DNA from: Capsulimonas sp.
GTDB lineage: Bacteria; Armatimonadota; Armatimonadia; Armatimonadales; Capsulimonadaceae
Direction: 5' to 3'
Assembly: GCA_025963815.1 (NCBI GenBank)
Contig: JAOQAA010000502.1
Coordinates: 1 to 7,597, forward strand
DNA: 7,597 bases
Of this stretch, positions 1 through 6,474 are shown in pieces; position 1 is the first letter of the stretch, and each line of letters starts with the position of its first letter. The notes beneath the pieces were generated by a model. The model had not been told where the DNA came from and made no database searches. It saw nothing but the letters and a program-made list of their open reading frames with translations. The translations under genes were made by a program, and so were the position numbers.

Positions 1-1
1 C

Positions 2-223
2 TTAGACCTCACGCAGACGACCCTGCTGCCGGACATACGGATGCGAGTCACAAGCGATCTTTATCATGCCGACCCATGCCCGCGTGCTTTTGTCCTCGAT
101 CCGACGGGCCTCATTCGATACACCAACAATCACAAAGACGACGCGCCGCGCGAAGCGGCGGAAACCGCGATCGTTGCCCGCACCCTCGGCGCCCTGCGCG
201 ACGCAGCGGCCGTGAAGAAATAA
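2..223 (+). CDS. Redoxin (AhpC/TSA-like) family protein, C-terminal part only
   Basis: This is the 3' end of a gene that begins before the window; 73 codons remain before the TAA at 221-223. The residues FVLDPTGLIRYTNNH resemble the late beta-hairpin of thioredoxin-fold peroxiredoxin/redoxin proteins, in which a 'FvlDp.G.iry' strand pair leads into a final helix. Here that helix is Ala-rich, ends in VKK, and closes the protein. A Cys lies just before this strand (ADPCPRAF), but the usual N-terminal peroxidatic or CxxC cysteines would be outside the window, so the activity (peroxidase or thiol-disulfide carrier) cannot be judged. The internal ATG at 41 is not a plausible start because the fold continues upstream. 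The next gene follows after 12 bp with its ribosome-binding site overlapping this stop codon, indicating one transcript. The family call rests on one motif and is moderately secure. Confidence 0.6.
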   Translation, partial: LDLTQTTLLPDIRMRVTSDLYHADPCPRAFVLDPTGLIRYTNNHKDDAPREAAETAIVARTLGALRDAAAVKK

Positions 224-227
224 GGAA
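222..227 (+). promoter_or_regulatory. Shine-Dalgarno site of the DUF1573 gene, overlapping the upstream stop codon
   Basis: AAGGAA lies 8 nt before the ATG at 236 and shares two bases with the TAA stop of the redoxin gene. This fixes the start of the downstream gene and suggests translational coupling of the pair. Confidence 0.7.
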
Positions 228-235
228 TACCCACT

Positions 236-1465
236 ATGCATTCCCAAAGACTTGTTCTGACACTGGCGGTTTTGACGGCGATGGCGCCGTCCGCACTGCA
301 TGCCAATACCCCTCCCGGGCAGATGCCTCCGCCCGCGCCGCCCGCCGAAGCGCCCCTTCTGCCGGGGCCGGGAAAAGTGCTGACGATCGTCAAGACCGAT
401 GGGATGACAAGCGACGCGCCGGGCGTCGCGATCCATGATTTTGGAACCCTGAGCCTTGCGCGGACCGAGCCGATCCAGTATGACTTCGCTGTGAAAAACG
501 ACACCGGCGCAGCGCTGACGCTGGACCACATCCAGGCGGCGTGCAGCTGTACGGCGGCCATGACGGACGGAGTGCTGCCCGGCGAAGAGATCGCCGCAGG
601 CAAAACCCTCAAAATCCATGTGGCGGTGGACCCCGCGCATCTGGGGGCAGGCCCGGCGAATAAGATGGTCTGGGTGTATCTCAAGGGACAGCCGTCGCCG
701 GCGGCGACATTGCAGATGGTCGGAACGATCACGCCGCTCCTTAGCTTCAATCCGATGCTGCTGGACTTCGGGCCAGTCGGCGCCGGTCAGGAAAAATCTC
801 TGACGCTGCGCGTGACTGGCGAAGCCAAACTGCTCGAAACGCTGACCATCCCAACGCTGACCCCGGCCAATCCGAGCGTGACCTTTGTGCGCGAAAAGGG
901 AATTCAGCCAGACAAAGATGGGCTGTCGGCGATTGAATACCACGTTGTCGTCGGCAAGCAGGCGCGCATCGGACAGCTTCAGGGAACGGTCACCTTTGCT
1001 GGACCGCAATCGGACAACAATCGCCTTGCTTCGGCTTATGCGTCTTTGGTGGGAGAAGTCGATGGGGAGATTTCCGCAGCGCCGTCCACGGTCGCGCTGG
1101 GGTCAGTGGCTGGGGGCAAGCGCGCCCAGCAGGAGATCATGGTCACCGGCCCACGGAAAGTCCTGACCAAATGTTCGGTTCGCAGCGCCAGCCCCTATGT
1201 CAGCGCGAAGCTAAAGATATCTCCCCAAGTGGTAAGTCTCGTCGGCACATTCAGCTACCCGACGCCGCCGTTTGTTCCGACGCCGAAATTAGTAAATGCG
1301 ATGAATGTTCCAGACGCAGAAATACAGGCGATGCTAGAAGTCACCGTCAGCGAAAAAGCGCCGCCCGGAGTGCTCCAAACAGAAATCGTGGTGACGACGC
1401 CGAGCGGCCAGCAGCTGGCGCTTCCGGTGTGGGCGTTTATCGAAGCGAAAACGGTTGGTGGCTAA
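236..1465 (+). CDS. Secreted DUF1573-domain protein with Ig-like repeats
   Basis: This is a 409-residue exported protein. Residues 1-23 form a signal peptide with a short basic start, a hydrophobic core and an ALHA cleavage site, followed by a Pro-rich linker at about 25-45. A DUF1573-type domain covers about 65-165: HDFGTL near 68-72, the phrase 'FAVKNDTGAALTLDHI', and the family's cysteine motif C103-S-C105-T. A second similar repeat starts near 170 (LLDFGPVGAGQ) and a third, degraded one near 280 (VALGSVAGGKR), with neither carrying the CxC pair. DUF1573 domains are ASH/Ig-like beta sandwiches of unknown biochemical role, usually found in secreted or surface proteins. The start is supported by a good AAGGAA site 8 nt upstream. 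The gene follows a redoxin gene in an apparent operon, which might mean the CxC is kept reduced or oxidised by that partner; this is inference. The family call is good and the function unknown. Confidence 0.8.
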   Translation: MHSQRLVLTLAVLTAMAPSALHANTPPGQMPPPAPPAEAPLLPGPGKVLTIVKTDGMTSDAPGVAIHDFGTLSLARTEPIQYDFAVKNDTGAALTLDHIQAACSCTAAMTDGVLPGEEIAAGKTLKIHVAVDPAHLGAGPANKMVWVYLKGQPSPAATLQMVGTITPLLSFNPMLLDFGPVGAGQEKSLTLRVTGEAKLLETLTIPTLTPANPSVTFVREKGIQPDKDGLSAIEYHVVVGKQARIGQLQGTVTFAGPQSDNNRLASAYASLVGEVDGEISAAPSTVALGSVAGGKRAQQEIMVTGPRKVLTKCSVRSASPYVSAKLKISPQVVSLVGTFSYPTPPFVPTPKLVNAMNVPDAEIQAMLEVTVSEKAPPGVLQTEIVVTTPSGQQLALPVWAFIEAKTVGG

Positions 1466-1482
1466 CGGCGGGGGAGCATCGC

Positions 1483-1944
1483 TTACTGTGTCGTCTGTCT
1501 GAAGATGCGCAGTTTGCTGTGCATCTCTTTGACGCCGGGAACGCGGCGCACGATTTGCTCCGCGCGCTGCTTCTGCTGTTCGTCACGGACGGCGCCGTTG
1601 AGGATGACGATCCCTGACTTTGCCGTGCAGGTGACATACTTGGCGTCGATGTCGCCTGCGCCAAGAAGCGCGTTATAGGACGCAACCGCCAGCGGGTCGT
1701 AAGGCTCGAAACCGCGCTTTCGAGCGCCGGCGGGCAGGGGCGCGACGACGCTCCCAGGATTGACCCCCGGCTGCGTGTGGATCGGCTCGTTGTTGATCTC
1801 CCAAGACTGCACGGTCGACCGGTTCGTCGGCGTGGTGGCGCGGAAGCTGGGAGTCGCGGTGTCCGGATCGCGCGCCGAACATCCCGCCGCCAGCATTGCG
1901 GCCGCGCACAGGCCAATTCTTCGGAAAGATCGTACATTTTCCAT
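1483..1944 (-). CDS. Small BON-domain lipoprotein
   Basis: This is a 153-residue protein. The N-terminus has basic residues (R5, R8, R9), a short hydrophobic stretch and LAAGC ending at Cys22, which reads as a lipoprotein signal, so the mature protein would be anchored to a membrane by Cys22. Residues 23-80 are polar, Thr/Pro-rich and probably disordered. A single BON domain follows at about 82-147: the helix-strand start DPLAVASYNALL, then GIVILNGAV, the DEQQKQRAEQIV helix, and VPGVKEMHSKLRI, matching the BON pattern of 'g.V.L.G.v....q...a..ia..v.gV..v.n.l'. BON domains (OsmY, DolP and relatives) are thought to bind phospholipid or envelope surfaces. The gene lies 41 bp downstream of prmC on the same strand and converges on the DUF1573 gene with 17 bp between stops. 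No clear Shine-Dalgarno is seen; a TAGAAT box lies just before the ATG instead. Confidence 0.8.
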   Translation of the reverse strand: MENVRSFRRIGLCAAAMLAAGCSARDPDTATPSFRATTPTNRSTVQSWEINNEPIHTQPGVNPGSVVAPLPAGARKRGFEPYDPLAVASYNALLGAGDIDAKYVTCTAKSGIVILNGAVRDEQQKQRAEQIVRRVPGVKEMHSKLRIFRQTTQ

Positions 1945-1952
1945 ACTGGTAT

Positions 1953-1958
1953 TCTACC
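1953..1958 (-). promoter_or_regulatory. Candidate -10 box of the BON lipoprotein gene, leaderless arrangement
   Basis: Read on the minus strand, TAGAAT (5 of 6 matches to TATAAT) is followed by ACCAGT and then the ATG. Transcription starting the usual 6-7 nt beyond a -10 box would begin at or next to the start codon. A -35 at 17-nt spacing is poor (TGGAAG, 3 of 6). No Shine-Dalgarno replaces it. This is suggestive only. Confidence 0.35.
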
Positions 1959-1985
1959 CGACGCCCCTGATTACTTCCATCATTC

Positions 1986-2855
1986 TTAAGTGCGCCGCGC
2001 CTGCACAACGCGCGGGATGCCACTCATGTCGTCATGCGCGGCGATGTCTTCGTAACCCCGTTTCCGCGCCTTCGCCATCACCGCTTCGGACTGCCCCTGT
2101 CCGACTTCCAGTAACACCCACCCATCCGGCCTGATGCGGTCCCAGGCGTCCTGTAAAATGCGTGTATAGATGGCGGCGCCATCCGCGCCGGTCGCGCCCG
2201 GCTCGCCGCTGAGCGCCAGGATCGGCTCATAATCGCGCACCTCCGGCTGCAATTCGGGGATCTCCCGTTCGGCAATATAGGGAGGGTTGGAGACGATCAA
2301 ATCGAACGGCTTATCCAATGGCAAGGGGCCGAGCAGATCGCCGTGCAGCAGGATCAATCGGTCCAAAAGATCGTAGCGAACCACGTTCTTGCACGCGAGT
2401 TTGAGGGCGTCGCCCGACAGGTCCGTCGCCCACACGCGCGCCTCTGGACGCTCGCTGGCGAGGCTGACGGCGATGCAGCCGCTTCCCGTGCCAATATCCG
2501 CGATCCGAGGCTCCGTAACATTCTGGATCTTCTCCAATCCCAGCGACACCAGCATCTCTGTTTCCGGGCGAGGGATCAGCACGGCGCGATTGATTTTGAA
2601 CGCGCGTCCATAGAAATACTGCTCGCCGGTGATGTAGGGCAGCGGGCGCCGCAGAGCGCGCAGCGAGACCGCCTTCTCAAAGATCACCCGCGCGCGTTCA
2701 TCCAGCACCCGATCGGGATTGCGAACGAGATCCTCGTGGCGGCATTTCAGCGTCCACTCCAGCATTAAACGGGCGTCCAGACGCGGTGTCTCTACACCTG
2801 CATCTCTGAGTATCTGGCTAGCCTCGGCCAACGCATTTTGTACGGTAAAATTCAT
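1986..2855 (-). CDS. prmC: Peptide chain release factor N5-glutamine methyltransferase
   Basis: PrmC (HemK) transfers a methyl group from S-adenosylmethionine to the glutamine of the GGQ motif in release factors RF1 and RF2, which raises termination efficiency; it acts in the cytoplasm. The 289-residue length is typical. The N-terminal helical domain covers about 1-85 and has the family's VETPRLDARLML (21-32) and RRPLPYITGEQYF (69-81) segments. The methyltransferase domain follows: LIPRPETE at 93-100, the SAM loop IADIGTGSGCIAVSLA at 118-133, an acidic residue after strand 2 (ATDLS, about 143-147), and the signature NPPY at 190-193 that holds the substrate glutamine. The C-terminus has the expected GWVLLEVGQGQ and 'DmsGipRvv' segments. 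Its substrate gene prfA is in the same window and on the same strand but separated by glgP. The start codon at 2853-2855 gives the normal N-terminus (NFTVQNALAEA); no convincing Shine-Dalgarno precedes it. Confidence 0.96.
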   Translation of the reverse strand: MNFTVQNALAEASQILRDAGVETPRLDARLMLEWTLKCRHEDLVRNPDRVLDERARVIFEKAVSLRALRRPLPYITGEQYFYGRAFKINRAVLIPRPETEMLVSLGLEKIQNVTEPRIADIGTGSGCIAVSLASERPEARVWATDLSGDALKLACKNVVRYDLLDRLILLHGDLLGPLPLDKPFDLIVSNPPYIAEREIPELQPEVRDYEPILALSGEPGATGADGAAIYTRILQDAWDRIRPDGWVLLEVGQGQSEAVMAKARKRGYEDIAAHDDMSGIPRVVQARRT

Positions 2856-2984
2856 AACGATGTTTGTGAGTATACCGGGAAATTTAACGTAAACTTAATA
2901 TAAGGCTTCCCCAAGCGCGTTTTACCGTAGGCCCGCGCGGAGATAATATAAAGAGGAAAGAACGCCCTCCTCAAGGACTGATCC
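2856..2984. promoter_or_regulatory. Divergent promoter region between prmC and glgP
   Basis: This 129-bp spacer is much richer in A and T than the genes around it. On the minus strand TATACT (positions 2869-2874, 5 of 6 matches to TATAAT) lies 13 nt before the prmC ATG, giving an untranslated leader of only a few bases. Its -35 region is poor. On the plus strand TTTACC (2921-2926, 4 of 6 to TTGACA), a 17-nt spacer and TAATAT (2944-2949, 4 of 6) form a weak candidate promoter for glgP with a leader of about 30 nt. No operator palindrome stands out. Confidence 0.4.
2973..2977 (+). promoter_or_regulatory. Shine-Dalgarno site of glgP
   Basis: AAGGA lies 7 nt before the ATG at 2985, a standard spacing, and supports this start. 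Confidence 0.6.
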
Positions 2985-5108
2985 ATGAACCCATTGCCCG
3001 CCGCCCTCGCTCGCCTGCACGACCTTGCTTATAACCTTCGCTGGACATGGGATCACACAACACGCACGCTCTTTGAGCGACTGGACCCAAATTTCTGGAT
3101 GGAGCGCGGCCCCGATCCTGTCGGGACTCTACTTTCTGTCTCGGTCGATCAACTCGCGCGTGCGGCGGATGATCCCGATTACCGCGCGCTCTACGAGCGC
3201 GTTGTCGCCGACTTCGACGATTACATGGCGGCGAAGAACACCTGGTTCGAGTCCGCGCATGGCGATCGAAGCCGGACAAGAATTGCCTACTTCAGCGCCG
3301 AGTTCGGCCTGACGGAAGTTCTGCCCATTTTCTCAGGAGGCCTGGGGATGCTGGCTGGCGACCATCTGCGCTCAGCGAGCGATCTGGGCGTTCCATTGGC
3401 GGGCGTCGGCCTGCTCTACCGTCAGGGATATTTCACGCAGACGCTCGATCATGACGGCTGGCAGAGCGAGCGGCGCGACGCCAACGATTTTACGCGGCTG
3501 CCGCTGACCTTGGAGACAGATGGGGAGGGAACTCCGAAATCTGTCCTGGTCCATTTCCCCGGACGGCAGGTGCGCGCGCAAATCTGGCGAGCCCAGGTGG
3601 GACGCGTTCCCTTGTATCTGCTGGACACGGACGTGCCGGAGAACAGCCCGGAAGACCGGGGAATCACGGGGCAGCTTTACGGCGGCGACCGCGAAATGCG
3701 AATTCAGCAGGAAATGGTGCTTGGCGTCGGCGGCATGCATGCGCTCGCGGCGATGGAAATCGATCCGGATGTTGTCCATTTGAACGAAGGCCACAGCGCC
3801 TTCGCGCTTTTGGAGCGCGCCCGCCGAGCGGCGGCGCAGACTGGCGTTGATTACTGGACAGCGCTGAAGCAAACCGGCGCCCGGACCGTATTCACCACAC
3901 ACACGCCGGAGCCGGCGGGCCACGATTATTTCGCTCCCGATCTGGTGCGGAAATATCTGGGCGGTTACGCGCGCGAGATGGGGGTGTCCGTGGAGGAGAT
4001 CCTGCCGCTTGGCCGCCGCAATGGCTACGACAGCGCTGAGTATTTCTGCATGACGATCATCGCCCTGCGCGCCGCCGGATTCAGCAACGGCGTCAGCCGC
4101 CTGCACGGCGAGGTCTGTCGGGAGATGTGGCAGTCGATCTGGCCCCAGATTTCAGAAGAGAATGTCCCCATCAGCTCTGTCACAAACGGTGTCCACTATC
4201 AAAGCTGGTCCTCGCCCGAGACGATCGAGCTGTACGACAAATATCTGGGAGGCGAATGGCGAAACCGCCCGGACGACCGCAATCTCTGGGCCAATATCGA
4301 GAAGATCCCGGACGCCGAGCTCTGGAATATCCATCGGGAACGGCGCTCTCGGCTCGTCGATTTCACGCGCCGGCGTCTTCGCCGGCAATGGGAAGCGCGT
4401 GGGCTTTCGTCCGAAGAAATCGCCGCCACGGACAGCGCGCTCGACCCGCACGCCCTGACCCTCGTCTTCTGCCGCCGCGTCGTCCCTTACAAGCGCATCG
4501 GCCTGCTGCTGCGCGACCCGGATCGTTTGATCAAGCTTCTCACAAACACCGAGCGTCCCGTGCAGCTGATCTACGCCGGCAAAGCCTCACCCGGCGACGA
4601 GTACGGGCGCCAGATGGTCCACCGAATCGTCCAGCTTTCCCAGCGGCCCGATCTGCGTGGTCGCCTGGCCTTCCTGGAAGACTACAACATGGCGGTTGCC
4701 CGCACGCTCGCCGAAGGCGCGGATGTTTGGCTCAACACCCCCCGCCGCCCGCACGAAGCCAGCGGCACCAGCGGCATGAAAGCCGCCGTCTGCGGAACCC
4801 TGAACGCCAGCGTCCTCGATGGCTGGTGGGACGAAGCCTGGAACGCCGCCGCCCCACACGCCCCCGCCATCGGCTGGGCCTTCGGCGCCGAAACCAGCCT
4901 CAACGAAGAAGCCGACGATCGCCGCGATTCCGAGACGCTCTTTTCGCTTTTAGAAGATCAGATCGTTCCGTTATTTTACGAACGTGGGGAAGGTGAATTG
5001 CCGTCAGAGTGGATCGCGCAGGTGAAGTCGTCGCTGGAGCAGCTGGGGCCGGTGTTTAATACGCATCGGATGGTGAAGGAGTATTGTGCGAAGGGGTATT
5101 TTCGGTAG
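2985..5108 (+). CDS. glgP: Alpha-glucan phosphorylase (GT35, glycogen/starch phosphorylase family)
   Basis: The enzyme releases glucose-1-phosphate from the non-reducing ends of glycogen or maltodextrin by phosphorolysis, using pyridoxal phosphate, in the cytoplasm. The 707-residue protein belongs to the shorter bacterial alpha-glucan phosphorylase branch. Residues 1-90 match the DUF3417 leader (LAYNLRWTWDH, then LDPNFW). Family landmarks follow in order: IAYFSAEFGLTEVLPIFSGGLGMLAGDH (100-127, split motif SAEFGL and GGLGxLAGD), VVHLNEGHSAF (263-273), FTTHTPEPAGHDYF (303-316), VTNGVHYQSW (399-408), VVPYKRIGLLL (499-509), QLIYAGKASPGDE (527-539) and NTPRRPHEASGTSGMK (584-599). K599 is the expected PLP Schiff-base lysine. 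The GMKAAVCG ending, where relatives commonly have AALNG, is a small variation. The gene is divergent from prmC and convergent with prfA, with no glycogen gene beside it in view. Its stop codon lies at the edge of a repeat, and codon use changes in the last 60 codons. Confidence 0.94.
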   Translation: MNPLPAALARLHDLAYNLRWTWDHTTRTLFERLDPNFWMERGPDPVGTLLSVSVDQLARAADDPDYRALYERVVADFDDYMAAKNTWFESAHGDRSRTRIAYFSAEFGLTEVLPIFSGGLGMLAGDHLRSASDLGVPLAGVGLLYRQGYFTQTLDHDGWQSERRDANDFTRLPLTLETDGEGTPKSVLVHFPGRQVRAQIWRAQVGRVPLYLLDTDVPENSPEDRGITGQLYGGDREMRIQQEMVLGVGGMHALAAMEIDPDVVHLNEGHSAFALLERARRAAAQTGVDYWTALKQTGARTVFTTHTPEPAGHDYFAPDLVRKYLGGYAREMGVSVEEILPLGRRNGYDSAEYFCMTIIALRAAGFSNGVSRLHGEVCREMWQSIWPQISEENVPISSVTNGVHYQSWSSPETIELYDKYLGGEWRNRPDDRNLWANIEKIPDAELWNIHRERRSRLVDFTRRRLRRQWEARGLSSEEIAATDSALDPHALTLVFCRRVVPYKRIGLLLRDPDRLIKLLTNTERPVQLIYAGKASPGDEYGRQMVHRIVQLSQRPDLRGRLAFLEDYNMAVARTLAEGADVWLNTPRRPHEASGTSGMKAAVCGTLNASVLDGWWDEAWNAAAPHAPAIGWAFGAETSLNEEADDRRDSETLFSLLEDQIVPLFYERGEGELPSEWIAQVKSSLEQLGPVFNTHRMVKEYCAKGYFR

Positions 5109-5129
5109 GCCGTACTCCCTCGGCGCAGT

Positions 5130-5161
5130 CCCTATTCCCCCGGCGCTGAAGCGCTTTCCCC
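5130..5161 (+). repeat. Left 32-nt arm of the inverted repeat
   Basis: This arm is identical to the reverse complement of 5334-5365. It consists of CCCTATTCCCCC, a GGCGCTGAAGCGC palindrome and a TTTCCCC end. Confidence 0.9.
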
Positions 5162-5333
5162 CTTTTTCCCAACAAGCTGCTTCGCAGGGTAAAAGGGGTG
5201 CTGATCACTGCCCTCCATTCACTCGTCACAGAGCCGTGAGGATAAGATTTGCGAACGCAAATTATTCCTAAAAGCTACTTGTCGAGCGAGCAAGGACAAT
5301 AATTATGAACGCCCCTTTGACCTCTGGGCAAAA

Positions 5334-5365
5334 GGGGAAAGCGCTTCAGCGCCGGGGGAATAGGG
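5334..5365 (-). repeat. Right 32-nt arm of the inverted repeat
   Basis: This arm is the perfect reverse complement of 5130-5161. Its outer edge, continuing as TAGGCC on the minus strand to 5369, ends 5 bp from the prfA stop codon. Confidence 0.9.
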
Positions 5366-5374
5366 CCTAACGCC

Positions 5375-6448
5375 TTACCCCTCCGTCTCATACTTCAGCT
5401 TCTCCGCCTGGTCGGCGTTTACCAGTGCGTCGATCATGCTCTGGAACTCGCCGCTGAGAATCGTCGGCAGATTGTGGATCGTCATGCCGATGCGATGATC
5501 GGTCATGCGGTCCTGCGGGAAGTTGTAGGTCCGGATCTTTTCGCTGCGGTCGCCGGTGCCGACGATGCCCTTGCGAGTGGTGCCGAGCGATTCGGCCTGC
5601 TTCTGCTGCTCGATGTCCAGCAGGCGGGCTTTCATGACGCGAATCGCCTTTTCGAAGTTTTGCAGCTGCGATCGCTGATCCTGGCAGGTGACGACGATTC
5701 CCGTCGGCATATGCGTCAGGCGGACGGCGGTTTCGTTCTTCTGGACGTTCTGGCCGCCGGCGCCCTGGCTGAGGGTGTGCTCGCGCTTAATCTCGGCCAT
5801 GTTGATCTCGATCTCGACATCCTCAGCCTCGGGCATCACGATGACCGTCGCCGTACTGGTGTGCAGACGGCCGGAGCTTTCGGTGCTGGGGACGCGCTGG
5901 ACACGATGGACGCCAGATTCGAACTTCAGGCTGGAGTAGGCGCCCTGGCCGTTGATTTCGACGATCGCTTCTTTATAGCCGCCGTTGCCGGTCTCGTTGC
6001 TGCTTAACAGCGACATATCCCAACCGCGCTTCTCGGCATAGCGCATGTACATGCGCAGCAGGTCGCCGGCGAACAGGGCCGCCTCGTCGCCGCCGGCGGC
6101 GGCGCGGACTTCCAGGATCACGTTCTTGTCGTCGTTCGGGTCCTTGGGAAGCAGCATGACCTTGAGCTCGAGCTCCAGGGCGGTGCGCTGCTCCTTCAAC
6201 TCGTCGAACTCTATTTGCGCCATATCTCGCATGTCGGAATCCAGCTGGCCGCGCAGCATCGCCTCGGTCTCTTCCAGCTGTTTTTGATTGCTGCGAAACT
6301 CGCGGAACTTGGCGACGATGTCGGTCAGGTCACTGTACTGCTTGTGCACGCGCCGATATTCGCCCATGTCGCTGACGAGATCCGGCTCGGACATGCGCTT
6401 TTCGAGCTCTTCATAAAGCTGTTCGACTTCTAAGAGTTTTTCAAACAT
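5375..6448 (-). CDS. prfA: Peptide chain release factor 1
   Basis: RF1 recognises UAG and UAA stop codons in the ribosomal A site and triggers release of the finished peptide. The 357-residue length is normal for RF1 and there is no RF2-type programmed frameshift. Residues 1-100 are a charged helical domain (LEVEQLYEELEKRM at the start). The core has LEVRAAAGGDEAALFAGDLLRMY at about 112-134 and YSSLKFESGVHRVQRVP at 171-187. The stop-codon reading tripeptide is PST (187-189), fitting the RF1 PxT pattern rather than RF2 SPF. The catalytic GGQ is at 231-233, and Q233 is the target of PrmC. RSQLQNFEKA follows, then the typical IRTYNFPQDRMTDHRIG near the C-terminus. The segment around GGQ (REHTLSQGAGGQNVQKNE) differs from the more usual DTYRASGAGGQHVNKT. 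Only a weak AGG site about 10 nt upstream supports the ATG. Repeats occupy the spacers on both sides. Confidence 0.97.
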   Translation of the reverse strand: MFEKLLEVEQLYEELEKRMSEPDLVSDMGEYRRVHKQYSDLTDIVAKFREFRSNQKQLEETEAMLRGQLDSDMRDMAQIEFDELKEQRTALELELKVMLLPKDPNDDKNVILEVRAAAGGDEAALFAGDLLRMYMRYAEKRGWDMSLLSSNETGNGGYKEAIVEINGQGAYSSLKFESGVHRVQRVPSTESSGRLHTSTATVIVMPEAEDVEIEINMAEIKREHTLSQGAGGQNVQKNETAVRLTHMPTGIVVTCQDQRSQLQNFEKAIRVMKARLLDIEQQKQAESLGTTRKGIVGTGDRSEKIRTYNFPQDRMTDHRIGMTIHNLPTILSGEFQSMIDALVNADQAEKLKYETEG

Positions 6449-6474
6449 TTGGTATCGCCTACAAACAAGAGTGA

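Larger units (their letters stand above)
5106..5371. repeat. Composite inverted-repeat (MITE-like or REP-like) element between glgP and prfA
   Basis: The whole convergent spacer is taken up by this structure. Positions 5130-5161 and 5334-5365 are perfect 32-nt inverted repeats; one extra C on the left then gives way to weaker pairing through about 5171 and 5324. Each arm contains a GCGCT-GA-AGCGC palindrome. Just inside the left arm, 5159-5170 pairs with 5187-5198 (11 of 12) around a loop with TGC-TTC-GCA. A third palindrome sits in the centre: ATTTGCG at 5247-5253 with CGCAAAT at 5256-5262. Next to the right arm, CCCCTTT at 5312-5318 can pair with AAAGGGG at 5331-5337. On the left, 5106-5128 is a degenerate (19 of 23) second copy of the outer right arm (5347-5369, reverse complement). 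No reading frame of note and no transposase lies inside. No run of T follows the hairpins, so a classical intrinsic terminator is not evident, although stalling of convergent transcription is plausible. Confidence 0.8.

Noticed and set aside
2..1009. 335-codon open frame on the minus strand opposite the redoxin and DUF1573 genes
   Set aside because: It is antisense to a gene with a signal peptide and a recognised domain. Its translation is Arg-, His- and Gly-rich with no family motif, as expected of the reverse strand of a GC-rich gene.
3372..4106. 244-codon minus-strand frame opposite glgP
   Set aside because: It is antisense to conserved phosphorylase sequence, has no recognisable motif and no ribosome-binding site that I could see.
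4127..4996. 289-codon plus-strand frame inside glgP
   Set aside because: It overlaps the catalytic part of glgP in another frame and reads as Arg/Pro-rich nonsense. glgP has all its family motifs through this stretch.
5159..5198. Intrinsic terminator for glgP
   Set aside because: The stem is good but is followed by TGCTGATC rather than a run of T, and it belongs to the repeat element. A termination role remains possible but is not shown.
5086..5271. 61-codon plus-strand frame over the end of glgP and the repeat
   Set aside because: It starts inside glgP and reads through the inverted repeat with no coding signature.
5130..5365. CRISPR array or a complete insertion sequence
   Set aside because: There are only two inverted arms, no direct repeat-spacer series and no transposase reading frame.
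5474..6007. 177-codon plus-strand frame opposite prfA
   Set aside because: Its Leu/Asp/Ala-rich translation mirrors the RF1 coding strand. prfA is complete and well conserved here.
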